Under the pieces are notes generated by a model. That model was not told the DNA's origin. It saw only the letters and a program-made list of their open reading frames with translations, and made no database searches. The translations under genes were made by a program, and so were the position numbers. This document shows positions 8,397-18,895 of a stretch of 56,966 nucleotides of DNA, piece after piece; the stretch's first letter is position 1; each line of letters starts with the position of its first letter. Origin of the DNA: Candidatus Gallacutalibacter pullicola (GTDB taxonomy: Bacteria > Bacillota > Clostridia > Oscillospirales > Acutalibacteraceae); assembly GCA_018712265.1 (NCBI GenBank), contig DVHF01000153.1, forward strand, positions 1-56,966, given 5' to 3'.

Positions 8397-10858
8397 CGCA
8401 CAACCTCCCCGCAGGAAAGCGGCGCGCCCGACGGGGCGCCCACGGGCGGCGGCAGCACAGCCGTCCCTTCCCGGCGGCACGCATCCTCCGGCACGGGAAC
8501 AACCGGAAGCTCCGGACACCGCACCAGGGCAAAATTCAGCACCTCATCGATCCGCGAGACGGGATGGAACTCCACCGCCTCCTTGACCACGGGATCGACG
8601 TCCGCAAGATCCGGCACATTATCCTCCGGAATGAGCACATGACGGATCCCGGAGCGGTACGCCGCCATCGTCTTTTCGCGCAGTCCGCCGATCGGCAGCA
8701 CCCGGCCCCGCAGCGTGATCTCGCCCGTCATCGCAGTATCGTGGCGGATCGGGATGCCCGTGAGCGCGGAAACCATCACCGTCACCATAGCGACGCCTGC
8801 CGACGGTCCGTCCTTCGGCACGGCTCCCTCCGGCGCATGGACATGGATATCGCATTTGGTGTGGAAGTCATGCGGGATCCCCAGCGCCGCCGCCCGCTGC
8901 CGGATGCAGCTCACGGCAATCTGCGCCGATTCCTTCATCACATCGCCCAGGCTGCCCGTCAGCTCAATCTTGCCGGAGCCCTCCATCACAGCGGCCTCCA
9001 GCTGCATCACCTCGCCGCCCACGCTTGTCCAGGCCAGGCCGTTCACCAGGCCGATTTCGTCCGTCTTTTCCAGCGCGTCCGGCTTGAATTTGCGCGGCCC
9101 AATCAGCCGTTCCAAATCCTTTGGCTGCACTGAAACCTTTGCGTCCGGATTCTCCACAATCTCTCTGGCGGCCTTTCGGCAAAGCGACGCGATAGTGCGT
9201 TCCAGAGTACGGACGCCCGCCTCGCGCGTGTAGCCGTCAATCAGGCTGTGCAGCGCCTCCCTGCTGATGCGCAGCTGCTTTGCTGTAAGCCCATGCTTTT
9301 TGATCTGCTTCGGCACAAGGTGGCGCGACGCGATCTGGAATTTTTCCTCATGGGTGTAGCTCGGCAGGTTGATCACGTCCATGCGGTCGTACAGCGGTCC
9401 CGGAATGGTGGACGGATCGTTTGCCGTTGTGAGGAACAGCACCTTGCTGAGGTCAAACGGCATATCAATATAATGGTCATAGAACGCGGAGTTCTGCTCA
9501 GAATCAAGCACCTCCAGCAGCGACGATGCCGGATCGCCGCGGAAATCGTGGCCCAGCTTGTCGATCTCGTCGAGCAGGATCAGCGGGTTATTGACCCCCG
9601 CCTGACGCATTGCGTGGATGATGCGCCCGGGCATCGAGCCGACATAGGTGCGGCGGTGGCCCATGATATCGGATTCATCGCGCACGCCGCCCAGCGACAC
9701 GCGCACATATTTGCGCCCGATCGCAGAGGCAATCGACCGCGCGATCGACGTTTTTCCGACGCCCGGAGGTCCCACCAGACAGAGGATCTGGCCGCTGCTG
9801 TCCGGCGCAAGCTTCCGCACGGCGAGCGTCTCGAGGATCCGCTCCTTCACCTTTTGCAGACCGTAGTGATCGCGGTCCAGAACGCGCTGCGCCTTTGCCA
9901 GATCGATCTTTTCGCGGCTCGATTTATTCCACGGCAGCGCAAGGCACGTCTCCAGATATGTACGGATCACGCTTCCCTCCTGTGAGGAATACGGCATCCG
10001 CGCCAATCGATCACACTCGCGCAGCAGCTTTTCCTCCTGCTCCGGGCCGAGCTTCAGCGCCAGCACCGCTGTGCGGAATTCGTCCGCCTCCTGCCGCGGA
10101 TCCTCTCCCTCGCCCAGCTCGCTGGAAATTGCCTTGAGCTGTTCGCGCAGGAAATATTCCTTCTGATTCTGGTCGATCTGCTCGCGCGTCTTTTCGTTGA
10201 GCTCGTTCTCAATCTGCAGCACCCGGATCTCGTTTTCCAGGATTTTATCGAGCCTTTCCAGACGCTTGGCCGGGTTGAGCTCCTCCAAAATCTCCTGCTT
10301 GAGGGTAAAATCAAGCATAATGTTGGCGGCGAGATAATCCGCCAGTGTGCCGCACTCCTTTTTCTGAAGCACATTGAGGATGATATCGGGCGGAACCTTG
10401 CGGTAGTTTTGCAGATATTCCTCAAACAGCGACTGCGTGCGGCGAATCAAAGCCTCGCTGCGCGGCGTGGACGGCGCTTCCGGCTCTTCCAGCTCCACCA
10501 CTTCCGCGATCAGGCAGGGATCCTCCTGCACCACCTTCATGATGCAGGCGCGCCGCTCTCCCTCCGCAAACAGGCGGATCCCCTCGCCGCTGTGGGTGAT
10601 CACCTGCTTAATCGAAGCTACGACCCCCATGCGGTAAATCTGATCCCCGCCCGGCTCGTTTTCGGAAAGATCCTTCTGCGCCGCCAGCAGGATGGTCTGA
10701 TCGCCCTCCATCGCCAGATTCAGGGCGCGGATCGACCTCTTGCGGCCGACATCGAACTGCAGGAGCATTCCCGGGAAGATCACCAGCCCGCGCAGGGCGA
10801 GCACCGGCAGTCTTCTGACCGGCTTCGTTTCTGTCAAGCTATCTATCTTTATACTCAT
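8393..10858 (-). CDS. lon: ATP-dependent protease La (Lon)
   Basis: This 821-residue cytoplasmic AAA+ protease degrades misfolded and regulatory proteins. It has an N-terminal substrate domain ([17 protein letters not shown]), Walker A GPPGVGKT near 362-369, Walker [11 protein letters not shown], and a C-terminal Ser-Lys protease domain with PKDGPSAGV (Ser686) and GGLREK (Lys729). The Ser-Lys spacing of 43 matches Escherichia coli Lon. The start MSIKIDS follows AGGAGAAAGAA; longer in-frame sequence upstream is not conserved. It lies 96 bases after clpX and is coupled to engB. No CtsR or CIRCE operator is seen nearby. Confidence 0.98.
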   Translation of the reverse strand: MSIKIDSLTETKPVRRLPVLALRGLVIFPGMLLQFDVGRKRSIRALNLAMEGDQTILLAAQKDLSENEPGGDQIYRMGVVASIKQVITHSGEGIRLFAEGERRACIMKVVQEDPCLIAEVVELEEPEAPSTPRSEALIRRTQSLFEEYLQNYRKVPPDIILNVLQKKECGTLADYLAANIMLDFTLKQEILEELNPAKRLERLDKILENEIRVLQIENELNEKTREQIDQNQKEYFLREQLKAISSELGEGEDPRQEADEFRTAVLALKLGPEQEEKLLRECDRLARMPYSSQEGSVIRTYLETCLALPWNKSSREKIDLAKAQRVLDRDHYGLQKVKERILETLAVRKLAPDSSGQILCLVGPPGVGKTSIARSIASAIGRKYVRVSLGGVRDESDIMGHRRTYVGSMPGRIIHAMRQAGVNNPLILLDEIDKLGHDFRGDPASSLLEVLDSEQNSAFYDHYIDMPFDLSKVLFLTTANDPSTIPGPLYDRMDVINLPSYTHEEKFQIASRHLVPKQIKKHGLTAKQLRISREALHSLIDGYTREAGVRTLERTIASLCRKAAREIVENPDAKVSVQPKDLERLIGPRKFKPDALEKTDEIGLVNGLAWTSVGGEVMQLEAAVMEGSGKIELTGSLGDVMKESAQIAVSCIRQRAAALGIPHDFHTKCDIHVHAPEGAVPKDGPSAGVAMVTVMVSALTGIPIRHDTAMTGEITLRGRVLPIGGLREKTMAAYRSGIRHVLIPEDNVPDLADVDPVVKEAVEFHPVSRIDEVLNFALVRCPELPVVPVPEDACRREGTAVLPPPVGAPSGAPLSCGEVVR

Positions 10859-10954
10859 TTCTTTCTCCTGACTTTTTTGGGATAAAACGGAAAAAAGGCC
10901 GCCGGGGGCTGGGGAGACGCCGCTCCTTTGCCGCACAACAGCCTTTTTTACTTT

Positions 10955-12295
10955 TTAAGACGCCGTATCCTTGCGGCCACGCTTTTTCTGCGTATTGGAG
11001 GCCGTAATTTTAATTTTTACAGGCTTCCTGTCCGGGTTGCGGACAAGCTCTGGGTCCGCGCCGTTCTCTACAACATCCTTTGTGATGATTACCTTTTCCA
11101 CTGTGTAATCGCTCGGGATCTCGTACATCAGCTTTGTGAGCGTCTCTTCCATAATCGCCCGCAGTCCGCGCGCGCCTGTATGGCGTTCCATCGTCTTTTG
11201 GGCAATCGCAGACAGGGCTTCCGGTGTGAATTCCAGCTCCACCTTATCGAGTGCAAACAGCTTCTTGTACTGGTTGAGGAACGAATTTTTCGGTTCCGAC
11301 AAAATGCGGATGAGGGCCTCCTCGTCGAGGCCGTCAAGCGCGGCGATCACCGGCAGACGTCCTACCAGCTCCGGGATCAGGCCGTACTTTACCAGATCGT
11401 GCGGCACCACCTGCGACATCCATTTTGTGGATTCCAGATCCCGCTTTGTGTGAAGCTCCGCGCCAAAGCCAAGCCCCGAGGATCCAATGCGCTTTTCCAG
11501 AATCTTCTCGAGTCCGTCGAAAGCGCCGCCGCAGATGAACAGGATGTTTGTGGTATCCACCTGGATGAATTCCTGCTGCGGATGCTTCCGGCCGCCCTGC
11601 GGCGGCACGTTGCACACGGAGCCCTCCAGGATTTTCAGCAGCGCCTGCTGTACGCCCTCGCCGCTGACGTCGCGCGTGATGGACGGGTTCTCCGATTTCC
11701 GGGCGATCTTATCGATCTCGTCGATATAGATGATCCCGCGTTCTGCGCGCTCCACATCGAAATCAGCTGCCTGAATCAGGCGCAGCAGGATATTCTCCAC
11801 ATCCTCGCCGACATAACCTGCTTCTGTGAGCGTTGTGGCGTCCGCGATAGCAAACGGGACATCCAGCATCTTTGCGAGCGTCTGGGCAAGGTACGTTTTT
11901 CCCACGCCGGTCGGCCCAAGCAGCAGCACGTTGCTCTTGGAGAGCTCCGTGTCGTTGAAATCCTGGCTCTGCCCGTAATAAATCCGCTTATAATGGTTAT
12001 ATACCGCGACAGAAAGGGCGATCTTCGCATTTTCCTGCCCGATCACATATTCATCGAGCCTGTGCTTGATCTCCTCCGGCTTCGGCAGATAGCCCACCGT
12101 CTGTGCATTATACGCCGCCTTTTTCCGGCCTGCCATGCTGCCGGGCTCGTCCTCCAGTATGGACATGCACAGCTCGATGCACTCGTCACAGATATAAACG
12201 CCCGGACCTGCTATCAGCCGGTTTGCCAGCTCCTGCGGCTTACCGCAGAAGGAACAGCAAATTTCCCTGTCTTTGGTTTCATCATGATTCGGCAT
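10955..12295 (-). CDS. clpX: ATP-dependent Clp protease ATP-binding subunit ClpX
   Basis: This 446-residue AAA+ unfoldase feeds proteins to ClpP. The N-terminal zinc finger uses Cys14, Cys17, Cys36 and Cys39 (CSFC, CDEC). Walker A is GPTGVGKT at 127-134 and Walker B is [10 protein letters not shown]. An LGF loop in [10 protein letters not shown] is the ClpP-docking element. It starts at ATG after GGTGGAATAGA, 23 bases after clpP, so both partners are made from one message. Confidence 0.98.
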   Translation of the reverse strand: MPNHDETKDREICCSFCGKPQELANRLIAGPGVYICDECIELCMSILEDEPGSMAGRKKAAYNAQTVGYLPKPEEIKHRLDEYVIGQENAKIALSVAVYNHYKRIYYGQSQDFNDTELSKSNVLLLGPTGVGKTYLAQTLAKMLDVPFAIADATTLTEAGYVGEDVENILLRLIQAADFDVERAERGIIYIDEIDKIARKSENPSITRDVSGEGVQQALLKILEGSVCNVPPQGGRKHPQQEFIQVDTTNILFICGGAFDGLEKILEKRIGSSGLGFGAELHTKRDLESTKWMSQVVPHDLVKYGLIPELVGRLPVIAALDGLDEEALIRILSEPKNSFLNQYKKLFALDKVELEFTPEALSAIAQKTMERHTGARGLRAIMEETLTKLMYEIPSDYTVEKVIITKDVVENGADPELVRNPDRKPVKIKITASNTQKKRGRKDTAS

Positions 12296-12318
12296 TCTAT
12301 TCCACCCGTCTAAAAAAA

Positions 12319-12903
12319 TTATCGATGTGTGATAACCTTATCGATCAGGCCATACTCCATCGCCTGCTGCGCCGTCATGAAATTATCGCGCTCGGTATCT
12401 CTGGCAATCACCTCAAGCGGCTGGCCGGTGCGCTCGGAAAGAATCTGGTTCAGTTTTTTCTTGGTGGCGATGATGTGATCCGCATGGATCATGATATCGG
12501 TCGCCTGACCCTGCGCGCCGCCGCTGGGCTGATGGATCATGATATCGCTGTTGGGCAGCGCGAACCGCTTGCCCTTCGCGCCCGCTGCCAGCAGGAACGC
12601 GCCCATGCTCGCCGCCATGCCCATACAGATGGTGGAAACATCACACTTGATATAGTTCATGGTGTCGAAAATAGCCATACCCGCTGTAACCGATCCGCCG
12701 GGGCTGTTGATATAAAGGCTGATATCCTTCTCCATATCCTGCCCTTCCAGATACAGAAGCTGCGCCACAACAAGGCTCGCGGTAGTATCGTTGACCTCGT
12801 CCGTCAGCATGACGATGCGATCGTTCAGGAGACGCGAAAAGATATCGTAGGAGCGTTCGCCGCGGCTTGTCTGTTCAACTACATAAGGTACTAAACTACT
12901 CAT
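12319..12903 (-). CDS. clpP: ATP-dependent Clp protease proteolytic subunit ClpP
   Basis: This 194-residue serine protease forms the barrel-shaped core of ClpXP. Catalytic Ser99 is in GMAASMGAF and His124 in IMIHQP; the Asp is in the RDTERDNFM region. I chose the ATG at 12903 ([11 protein letters not shown]), which has GGTGG five bases before it and matches the Bacillus ClpP N-terminus. An ATG four codons earlier has a poorly spaced site. Order is tig-clpP-clpX-lon, as in enterics, rather than the Bacillus tig-clpX-lon. Confidence 0.98.
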   Translation of the reverse strand: MSSLVPYVVEQTSRGERSYDIFSRLLNDRIVMLTDEVNDTTASLVVAQLLYLEGQDMEKDISLYINSPGGSVTAGMAIFDTMNYIKCDVSTICMGMAASMGAFLLAAGAKGKRFALPNSDIMIHQPSGGAQGQATDIMIHADHIIATKKKLNQILSERTGQPLEVIARDTERDNFMTAQQAMEYGLIDKVITHR

Positions 12904-12944
12904 AATAACCACCATTTCTCCGCGTGGGAAATCTCAAGCCCTTG

Positions 12945-12972
12945 CCTGCCGTCCCGCGCGGAGGACGGCAGG
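12945..12972. other. Strong hairpin in the tig-clpP gap
   Basis: CCTGCCGTCC and GGACGGCAGG form a perfect 10-base stem with an 8-base loop, about 45 bases before clpP. It lacks a T run on either strand, so it is unlikely to be a simple terminator. It may process or stabilise the clpP message. Confidence 0.6.
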
Positions 12973-13024
12973 GGCTGTTCTGCAAAAGCCGTGCAGGGAA
13001 AAGGATTGACCGTTTCAGAGGGAT

Positions 13025-14314
13025 TTATTCAGCCTCTGTGATCTTTGCGCTGTCACGCACAAGCTTTACCGCCTTTTCCACAGCGAGATCCTTGCTCAGG
13101 TTCTCCTGCGGGATAAAAGCGCGCACCTTTTCTTCCTCAAGCTTATAATTCTCCGCCAGCTTCTTGTACTCCTCGGCGATCTCCTCCTCTGTCGCGGAGA
13201 GGTTCTCCTGCTTCGCGATCTGCTCGAGAGCAAGGCGGATCTTCACCTGGCGCTCTGCCTGCGGCATAAAGGAATTGATCATACCGTCGGTGTCCATGCC
13301 GGTATACTTCATGTAGGTATCCATGTTCAGGCCCTGTGCCTGGAGACGGTAGCTGAACTCACGCAGATCCTCTCTGGCCTGGTTGCGGTACATGGCCTCC
13401 GGGATCTCTGCCTTCATCAGCTCAATGATCTTGTCGATCATCTGATTGTCGGCGTCATCGTCCGCCTCGTGCTGACGGGCCTCGGTTAGATGCTTTTTCA
13501 GATCCTCTTTATACTGATCCAGCGTATCGAACTCGCTGACGTCCTTGACGAAATCGTCATCGATCTCCGGCAGCTCCTTCGTCTTGAGCTCGTGCAGCTT
13601 CACGGCGAACACCGCAGCCTTGCCCTTGAGCTCCTCTGCATGGTAATCCTCCGGGAACGTGACGTTCACATCGAACTCATCGCCGATGTTGTGGCCGATG
13701 ATCTGATCCTCAAAGCCCGGGATGAACTGGCCAGCGCCCAGCGTGAGGCTGTAATGCTCAGCCTTGCCGCCGTCGAACGGCACACCGTCCACGGAACCGT
13801 CGAAGTCGATCACAGCGATGTCGTCCTTTTCCGCGGCGCGATCCTCAACGCTCACAAGGCGGGAGTTGCGGTTCTGAACCTTCTTGAGCTCCTCCTCGAC
13901 ATCCTCGTCCGTCACATTGACGGCCTTTTTGGTGATCTCCAAGCCCTTATAGCCGTCGATCGTGACCTCCGGCTTCGTGGTGATTGTCACCTTGAAGTGC
14001 AGGCCGTCCTTGCCCGCGCTGATCAGGTCGAAATCGACCTTGTCGTCCACATACTCCAGGCCGGCCGCATTGACGGCATCCTCGAGGGCCTCCGGATACA
14101 GCTCGTTGATCGCATCCTCATAGAACACCTGATCGCCGTAATACTTCTCGATGAAAGCGCGCGGAGCCTTGCCCTTGCGGAAGCCCGGGATCGAGATCTT
14201 CTTCTTCTCCCTGCTATATACATGATTGACCGCAGCCTCAAAGGCGTCACCGGCAATCTCAATCTCCAGCTCGTAGCGGTTCTCTGCCACTTTATTCGAC
14301 GATTTCAAACTCAT
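13025..14314 (-). CDS. tig: Trigger factor
   Basis: This 429-residue ribosome-associated chaperone and peptidyl-prolyl isomerase has the ribosome-docking signature GFRKGKAPR at residues 44-52. An FKBP-like central domain follows (VSVEDRAAEKDDIAVIDFDG onward), then a helical C-terminal chaperone domain. The start MSLKSSN at 14314 has AGGAGGA about eight bases before. It heads the tig-clpP-clpX-lon-engB-lysA run. The 349-base gap upstream is occupied by family A repeats, which carry TATAAT-like motifs reading toward tig. Confidence 0.98.
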   Translation of the reverse strand: MSLKSSNKVAENRYELEIEIAGDAFEAAVNHVYSREKKKISIPGFRKGKAPRAFIEKYYGDQVFYEDAINELYPEALEDAVNAAGLEYVDDKVDFDLISAGKDGLHFKVTITTKPEVTIDGYKGLEITKKAVNVTDEDVEEELKKVQNRNSRLVSVEDRAAEKDDIAVIDFDGSVDGVPFDGGKAEHYSLTLGAGQFIPGFEDQIIGHNIGDEFDVNVTFPEDYHAEELKGKAAVFAVKLHELKTKELPEIDDDFVKDVSEFDTLDQYKEDLKKHLTEARQHEADDDADNQMIDKIIELMKAEIPEAMYRNQAREDLREFSYRLQAQGLNMDTYMKYTGMDTDGMINSFMPQAERQVKIRLALEQIAKQENLSATEEEIAEEYKKLAENYKLEEEKVRAFIPQENLSKDLAVEKAVKLVRDSAKITEAE

Positions 14315-14375
14315 TTTGTCTTCCTCCTGCAACCGGCGCGCTTCTGCCCGCCGTTGTATTTTTTAATAGTATTAA

Positions 14376-14590
14376 CAGGCTAAGCCTGCACATAGATCGC
14401 GCACGCGTCGTAACCTCCGCCCGGCTAGGTGCGTGATTGGGCTGAGACGCCCACGTTTATAACGTGCTTCTGACATTATACCACACCTGCGGTGAGCAGA
14501 ACGCGAACGCTCCCTCCGGTCGCCCAGTTTGGCGGTTGAGCGTGCTAAAACGCCCGCGTTTATAACATGCTTCTGACATTATACCATAGA
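14376..14590. repeat. Family A repeat, two units between the metallophosphoesterase and tig genes
   Basis: The palindrome CAGGCTAAGCCTG (14376-14388) sits at the tig end. Two degenerate units follow, each ending in CGTTTATAAC and GACATTATACCA. The second contains CACCTGCGGTGAGCAGAACG and CTCCCTCCGGTCGCC. On the minus strand each unit reads TGGTATAAT, an extended -10 motif, at about 14475-14483 and 14577-14585. The rest of the gap (14591-14663) is AT-rich and shows nothing I recognise. Confidence 0.8.
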
Positions 14591-14663
14591 AATTCCGCGG
14601 ATTCCAGAGTTTCCGCAAAATATTCATAAAAAATTCTTACACCGGAACGGTGCGGTATTCGGT

Positions 14664-15353
14664 TCAGCGCACCAAAACCGGCATGAAGTTTACATAATCA
14701 CAGGCCACAAGATGCAGGCGCGTCCCGTGATATTCACCCTGCACGGCGCGGCGCGCTGCCTGTGTGCCATGAATATGGCCAAAATAGCAGTCCCTGATCT
14801 GACGCTGCTCAAGAATGGACAGGATTTCGCGGCATTCCATCCCATCGTAAACGGGAGGATAGTGCAGGAACACCACCGGCTCCGCGCCCAGACGCTCCGC
14901 CTCGTCGAGAGAGGCAGTCAGCCGCCCCGCTTCCCGCCGGACGATCTTCTTATCCTCCTCGCTGGCGGAATTATACAGCCAGCCGCGTGTGCCGCAGACG
15001 GCGCGTCCCTCCACGACAACCGCGTTGTTATGGATAATTTGCAGGCTGGAAAAGCCCTTTTCCTCAAAGAACGATTCCATCTTCCGGCGCGTCGTCCACC
15101 AGTAATCGTGGTTTCCTTTCAGCAGAAGCTTTTTTCCCGGCAGGGAATCCAGAAACGCGAAGTCCTTCTCGGATTCCGGCAGCTGCATCGCCCAGGAAAT
15201 ATCGCCCGCCACGACCACCGTATCCGTTTCCTCCACCAGCGCGCGCCAGTTCGATTCGATGCGCGATACGTAGTCCTTCCAGCTTGGAAACACGTCCATC
15301 GGCTTATCGCTGCCCAGCGACAGGTGCAGATCCGCGATTGTGTAAAGCGCCAT
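14664..15353 (-). CDS. Metallophosphoesterase, calcineurin-like
   Basis: This 229-residue protein has the dinuclear-metal phosphoesterase motifs in order: ADLHLS (residues 8-13), VAGDISWAM (48-56), LKGNHDYWW (about 78-86), FLHYPP and GHIHG. The N-terminal TIADLHLSLG and the tryptophan-rich GNHDYWW are typical of a clostridial group whose substrate is not known. It lies 20 bases after thrC and may share its promoter. The start ATG is followed by a normal-length domain. Confidence 0.9.
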   Translation of the reverse strand: MALYTIADLHLSLGSDKPMDVFPSWKDYVSRIESNWRALVEETDTVVVAGDISWAMQLPESEKDFAFLDSLPGKKLLLKGNHDYWWTTRRKMESFFEEKGFSSLQIIHNNAVVVEGRAVCGTRGWLYNSASEEDKKIVRREAGRLTASLDEAERLGAEPVVFLHYPPVYDGMECREILSILEQRQIRDCYFGHIHGTQAARRAVQGEYHGTRLHLVACDYVNFMPVLVR

Positions 15354-15373
15354 TGCGCACCTCCTCCGCGGGA

Positions 15374-16888
15374 TCAGCCGATCCCCAGCAGACGCAGCAC
15401 GGCGCGATCCATCTCCTGCGGCGCACAGCTGTCCTCAAACCGGACGGCTTTATCCTGAAGCGCGGCGATCGGCGCCGGGATCTGCGTGCCCGTCAGCGCG
15501 GAGAGCTCCGCCACCTTGTCAAACTCGCTTTCCCCTGCCGCAGGGCCGTCGGACACGGCGCGCAGGACGCTGTCTGCGAATTTGTACGGGCTTGCCGTGG
15601 ACGCCACGATCGACGGAGTGGCGCTGTCGCCCGTCTCCTCCACGTACTGCCGGTACACATCCACCGCCACAGCCGTGTGCGGATCGCACAGATAGTTCTC
15701 CGTCCGGTAAAGCTCCCGGATCGTGCGCAGCGTATCCTCCTCGCCGCAGTATCCCGCGTAAAAGAGGGCGCGCAGCTTCTCGAGAAGATCGCCGTCCACC
15801 TGATAGCGGCCCGTCTCGGACAGCTCCCGCATCCAGCCGGATACCTTCGCGTCATCGCAGCCCGTCATATCATACAGGAGCCGTTCCAGATTGCTCGAAA
15901 CAAGAATATCCATCGACGGCGACATCGTCGTATAGAACGGGCGGTTCCTGTCGTAAACGCCGGTGCGCAGGAAATCGGTGAGCACGTTGTTGGAATTGGA
16001 CGCGCAGATCAGCCGCTTGACCGGCAGGCCCATCTTCCTCGCGTAATAGGCCGCGAGGATGTTGCCGAAATTCCCGGTCGGGACGACGACATTCACCTGC
16101 TCGCCGGCGTAGTCGATCTCCCCTGTGCGGATCAGATCGCAGTAGGCCGAGAAGTAGTAGACGATCTGCGGGAGCAGGCGGCCCCAGTTGATGGAGTTCG
16201 CGCTCGAGAACGCCATATTGTGCGATGCCAGACGATCGCGCATCGCCGGATCGGTGAAGATGCGCTTCACGCCCGTCTGCGCGTCGTCAAAATTGCCCTC
16301 GATCGCGCACACGCCTACGTTGCCGCCCTCCTGGGTGCACATCTGGCGCTTCTGCATCGGGGATACGCCGTTCTCCGGGTAGAAGGTGAGGATCCTTGTG
16401 CCCGCGACATCCTTGAAGCCCTCCAGCGCGGCCTTGCCCGTATCGCCGGAGGTGGCCACCAAAATTACCGATGTCTTGCCGCTGCCCGTCTTGCTGACCG
16501 AGCGGGTGAGCAGATGCGGCAGGAGCTGGAGCGCCATATCCTTAAACGCGCACGTGGGACCGTGCCACAGCTCCAGCAGGTACATATGAACCGCCCCGTT
16601 CTGAACCAGAGAAAGCGGTGCCGGGTTCCCGCCGGAGAATTTTTCCGGCGCATACGCCTGCGCGACGCAGTCCTCGATCTCCTCTTTGGAAAAATCCGTG
16701 AGGAAATCGCCGAGGATCTTCACCGCCCGCTCCTGATAGGTGCAGCCGGCCATAACCTCCAAATCCGCGTGGGTATATTGGGGAAACGATTCCGGGACAA
16801 ACAGCCCGCCGTTTTCGGAAATCCCCTGGGCAATCGCCTGGGCTGCCGAAACGGTCTGCTGACTGTCGCGGGTACAATGATAATGCAA
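15374..16888 (-). CDS. thrC: Threonine synthase
   Basis: This 504-residue PLP enzyme converts O-phosphohomoserine to threonine. The PLP lysine is in TCAFKDMALQ (Lys116), and ATSGDTGKAALEGF is the phosphate-binding loop. Length and ENGGLFVPE N-terminus match the long bacterial and fungal type of ThrC. The start codon is TTG, preceded by AAGGAGGAACTGCT at ideal spacing. A near-consensus promoter overlaps the end of the M19 gene, so thrC probably begins a transcript with the metallophosphoesterase gene. Confidence 0.97.
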   Translation of the reverse strand: MHYHCTRDSQQTVSAAQAIAQGISENGGLFVPESFPQYTHADLEVMAGCTYQERAVKILGDFLTDFSKEEIEDCVAQAYAPEKFSGGNPAPLSLVQNGAVHMYLLELWHGPTCAFKDMALQLLPHLLTRSVSKTGSGKTSVILVATSGDTGKAALEGFKDVAGTRILTFYPENGVSPMQKRQMCTQEGGNVGVCAIEGNFDDAQTGVKRIFTDPAMRDRLASHNMAFSSANSINWGRLLPQIVYYFSAYCDLIRTGEIDYAGEQVNVVVPTGNFGNILAAYYARKMGLPVKRLICASNSNNVLTDFLRTGVYDRNRPFYTTMSPSMDILVSSNLERLLYDMTGCDDAKVSGWMRELSETGRYQVDGDLLEKLRALFYAGYCGEEDTLRTIRELYRTENYLCDPHTAVAVDVYRQYVEETGDSATPSIVASTASPYKFADSVLRAVSDGPAAGESEFDKVAELSALTGTQIPAPIAALQDKAVRFEDSCAPQEMDRAVLRLLGIG

Positions 16889-16941
16889 AGCAGTTCCTCC
16901 TTCCAGACGGGGCGTGCCGCTCCGCCTGCTGATCTTCCTCT

Positions 16942-16970
16942 ATTTTATAATAGAAGCATCCTTATGTCAA
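16942..16970 (-). promoter_or_regulatory. Sigma-A-type promoter for thrC
   Basis: TTGACA (16965-16970) and TAAAAT (16942-16947) are 17 bases apart on the minus strand, about 54 bases before the TTG start. The -35 box overlaps the final codons of the upstream dipeptidase gene. Confidence 0.75.
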
Positions 16971-17911
16971 TTTTTGTCAAGCGTATTTTCAAAAAACCTG
17001 CGCGCGTTTCCGTAAAAAATCTTTTCTATCAGCGAATCCGGATACCCGTGCTGTGAAAAATACTCCGCCAGCATCGGGATAGTGCCTATTCCGGGAATGT
17101 CCTCCGGCATCGCCGCACCGTCGAAATCGCTGCCGATCGCGAGCGTATCCTCCCCGCCCAGCGCGAGGAAATGCTCCGCGTGCGCAAGGATATCCTTTCT
17201 CCCTGCCTCGCCGGACCCATGCAGGAACACCGGATAAAAATTCAGGCCGACAAGGCCGCCGCTGTCCCGGATGATTTTGAACTGCTCATCCGTAAGATTC
17301 CGCGGATGAGGACACAGCGATCGGGAATTGGAATGGGTCGCGATGATCGGTCCGCGCGCCAGCTCCGCCACGTCATAGAACAGCGGATCGCTTGCGTGGG
17401 AAACATCCAGCGCGATCCCCGCGTCCTCCAGGCGGCGCACAGCTTCCCGTCCGAACGCAGTCAGGCCGTGCGGCGACGGCTCCATCGCGCCGCTGCCGAT
17501 CTCGTTTTCGCCGTTCCACGTCAGCGTGACGGCTTTCACGCCGTATTTTGAAAACAGTCCGACGTTCTCCAAATCCCCACCGAGCGCGGCGCCGCCCTCC
17601 ACAGTAAAGACGGCCCCTGTTTTATGCTCCCGTTCCGCCCACGCAAAATCCCCGGGCGAGACGCACTGCATGATCCGTCCCGGCGTTTTGTCGATTTCTC
17701 TGCGGAGCCTGCGGTAAATCTGCCGGAACCGCTCCACGGCGGCGTCCCTGCGCAGGGTATCCGGGATCCACGCGGCGAAGCACTGGAACCACGGGGACAG
17801 CCCCGCTCCCGCTTCGAGCGAAAGCTGGAGATTATTTTCTGCGAGCGGCTGGTCCCGCTCCAAACATTCCGTGATGGTATCGCAGTGCAGATCGAAAAAT
17901 TTCACAGCCAT
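16967..17911 (-). CDS. Membrane dipeptidase (peptidase family M19)
   Basis: This 314-residue zinc dipeptidase has the family metal ligands: FDLHCDT near the start (His9, Asp11), the bridging Glu in VEGGAAL, His in DVSHASD, and THSNSR and GSDFDG further on. No signal peptide is visible, so it is probably cytoplasmic, like most clostridial members. Its start ATG overlaps the end of yraN by ten bases. Natural substrate is unknown; D-amino-acid dipeptides are typical for the family. Confidence 0.93.
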   Translation of the reverse strand: MAVKFFDLHCDTITECLERDQPLAENNLQLSLEAGAGLSPWFQCFAAWIPDTLRRDAAVERFRQIYRRLRREIDKTPGRIMQCVSPGDFAWAEREHKTGAVFTVEGGAALGGDLENVGLFSKYGVKAVTLTWNGENEIGSGAMEPSPHGLTAFGREAVRRLEDAGIALDVSHASDPLFYDVAELARGPIIATHSNSRSLCPHPRNLTDEQFKIIRDSGGLVGLNFYPVFLHGSGEAGRKDILAHAEHFLALGGEDTLAIGSDFDGAAMPEDIPGIGTIPMLAEYFSQHGYPDSLIEKIFYGNARRFFENTLDKN

Positions 17912-18264
17912 CCACCTCCGTCAAACGCATCCGGCAGATAATCCGCCTCCATGCGGCCGTCCCGTTTCCGGATCACGGCGCACACATCGAAACGCGGCTG
18001 AAGCCCCGACGGATTTTTCAGCAGATACGCCTGCGCCGTGCGGACAATCTTTCTCCGTTTGGCGGACGTAACCGCTTCCAAGGGTGAGGAAATACTCCCC
18101 TCACGCCGCGTTTTCACCTCGACGAAAATAATATACTGCCCGTTTTCTGCGATAATGTCAATTTCCCCGAAGCGGCTGTGAAAATTCCGCGATACGATCC
18201 GAAAGCCCTCCGCGGCCAGCAGGTCCGCGGTATAGTCTTCCCCGGCGCGCCCCTCATCCATCAT
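17902..18264 (-). CDS. YraN family (UPF0102) nuclease-like protein
   Basis: This 120-residue protein has [20 protein letters not shown] at the start, then [22 protein letters not shown], which matches the restriction-endonuclease-like core (Asp, Glu-x-Lys). The family is widespread and of uncertain role, possibly in DNA processing. It overlaps rnhB by 11 bases upstream and the M19 gene by 10 downstream; this rbgA-rnhB-yraN order is conserved in Firmicutes. Start could be the first or second of two adjacent ATG codons. Confidence 0.93.
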   Translation of the reverse strand: MMDEGRAGEDYTADLLAAEGFRIVSRNFHSRFGEIDIIAENGQYIIFVEVKTRREGSISSPLEAVTSAKRRKIVRTAQAYLLKNPSGLQPRFDVCAVIRKRDGRMEADYLPDAFDGGGWL

Positions 18265-18895
18265 CTTTCTCCGCCAGAATCTTTTTCAGAAAGGTTTTCC
18301 GGTGTACCGGGCACGGCCCGCGTTCCAGCAGGATCTCCCGGTGCAGCTCCGTTCCGTAGCCCTTGTGTTTGGCGAACTGGTATTCCGGATAGAGCGCGTC
18401 TATCTCTTTCATCACGCGGTCACGGCTGACCTTCGCCAGAATGGAGGCCGCCGCGATGCTTGCGCTGTTGGCGTCCCCTTTGACGATCAGCTCCGCCGGG
18501 ATCCCCAGCGGCGGCATACGGTTGCCGTCCACCAGAGCGAAATCCGGACGTACTTTCAGGCCGTCGACGGCGCGGCGCATCGCGAGAAAGGTCGCCTGCA
18601 AAATATTTACCTCATCGATCTCCTGCTCTGTGGCAAACGCGATAGAGCACGCAATCGCCGTTTCCTGAATTTTATCGAACAGCTCCTCGCGTTTTTTCTC
18701 CGTCAGCTTTTTGGAGTCGTTCAGCCCCTCTATTTCCGTCCCGCACGGCAGGATCACCGCGGCGGCGAACACCGGGCCTGCCAGCGGGCCGCGGCCGGCC
18801 TCGTCGATGCCGCAGATCGAGGAATATCCTTTCTCTGCCGCCGCTTTTTCATAGGCGTACCAGCCGCCGGGAGGCGTATATTTCTTTGCAGTCAT
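18254..18895 (-). CDS. rnhB: Ribonuclease HII
   Basis: This 213-residue enzyme cuts RNA in RNA-DNA hybrids and removes misincorporated ribonucleotides. The active-site [11 protein letters not shown] is at residues 31-41 (Asp31, Glu32); a further acidic residue is in [11 protein letters not shown], and [21 protein letters not shown] carries the next. The ATG overlaps the rbgA stop (TGATG). A GTG one codon earlier is also in frame. Length is typical. Confidence 0.97.
   Translation of the reverse strand: MTAKKYTPPGGWYAYEKAAAEKGYSSICGIDEAGRGPLAGPVFAAAVILPCGTEIEGLNDSKKLTEKKREELFDKIQETAIACSIAFATEQEIDEVNILQATFLAMRRAVDGLKVRPDFALVDGNRMPPLGIPAELIVKGDANSASIAAASILAKVSRDRVMKEIDALYPEYQFAKHKGYGTELHREILLERGPCPVHRKTFLKKILAEKDDG

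Noticed and set aside
12904-14400. CtsR or CIRCE operators before clpP or tig
   Set aside because: I found neither the CtsR heptad direct repeat nor the CIRCE inverted repeat.
14391-14660. tRNA or other stable RNA in the tig upstream gap
   Set aside because: The hairpins belong to family A repeats; no cloverleaf or CCA end is visible.
15284-17056. A 590-codon open frame on the plus strand opposite thrC and the M19 gene
   Set aside because: It lies antisense to two clear genes in high-GC DNA, has Arg/His/Ala-rich composition, no ribosome site and no domain. Several other long antisense frames (8-10 kb, 22.9-24.4 kb, 33.5-35.2 kb, 54.5-56 kb) were rejected for the same reason.
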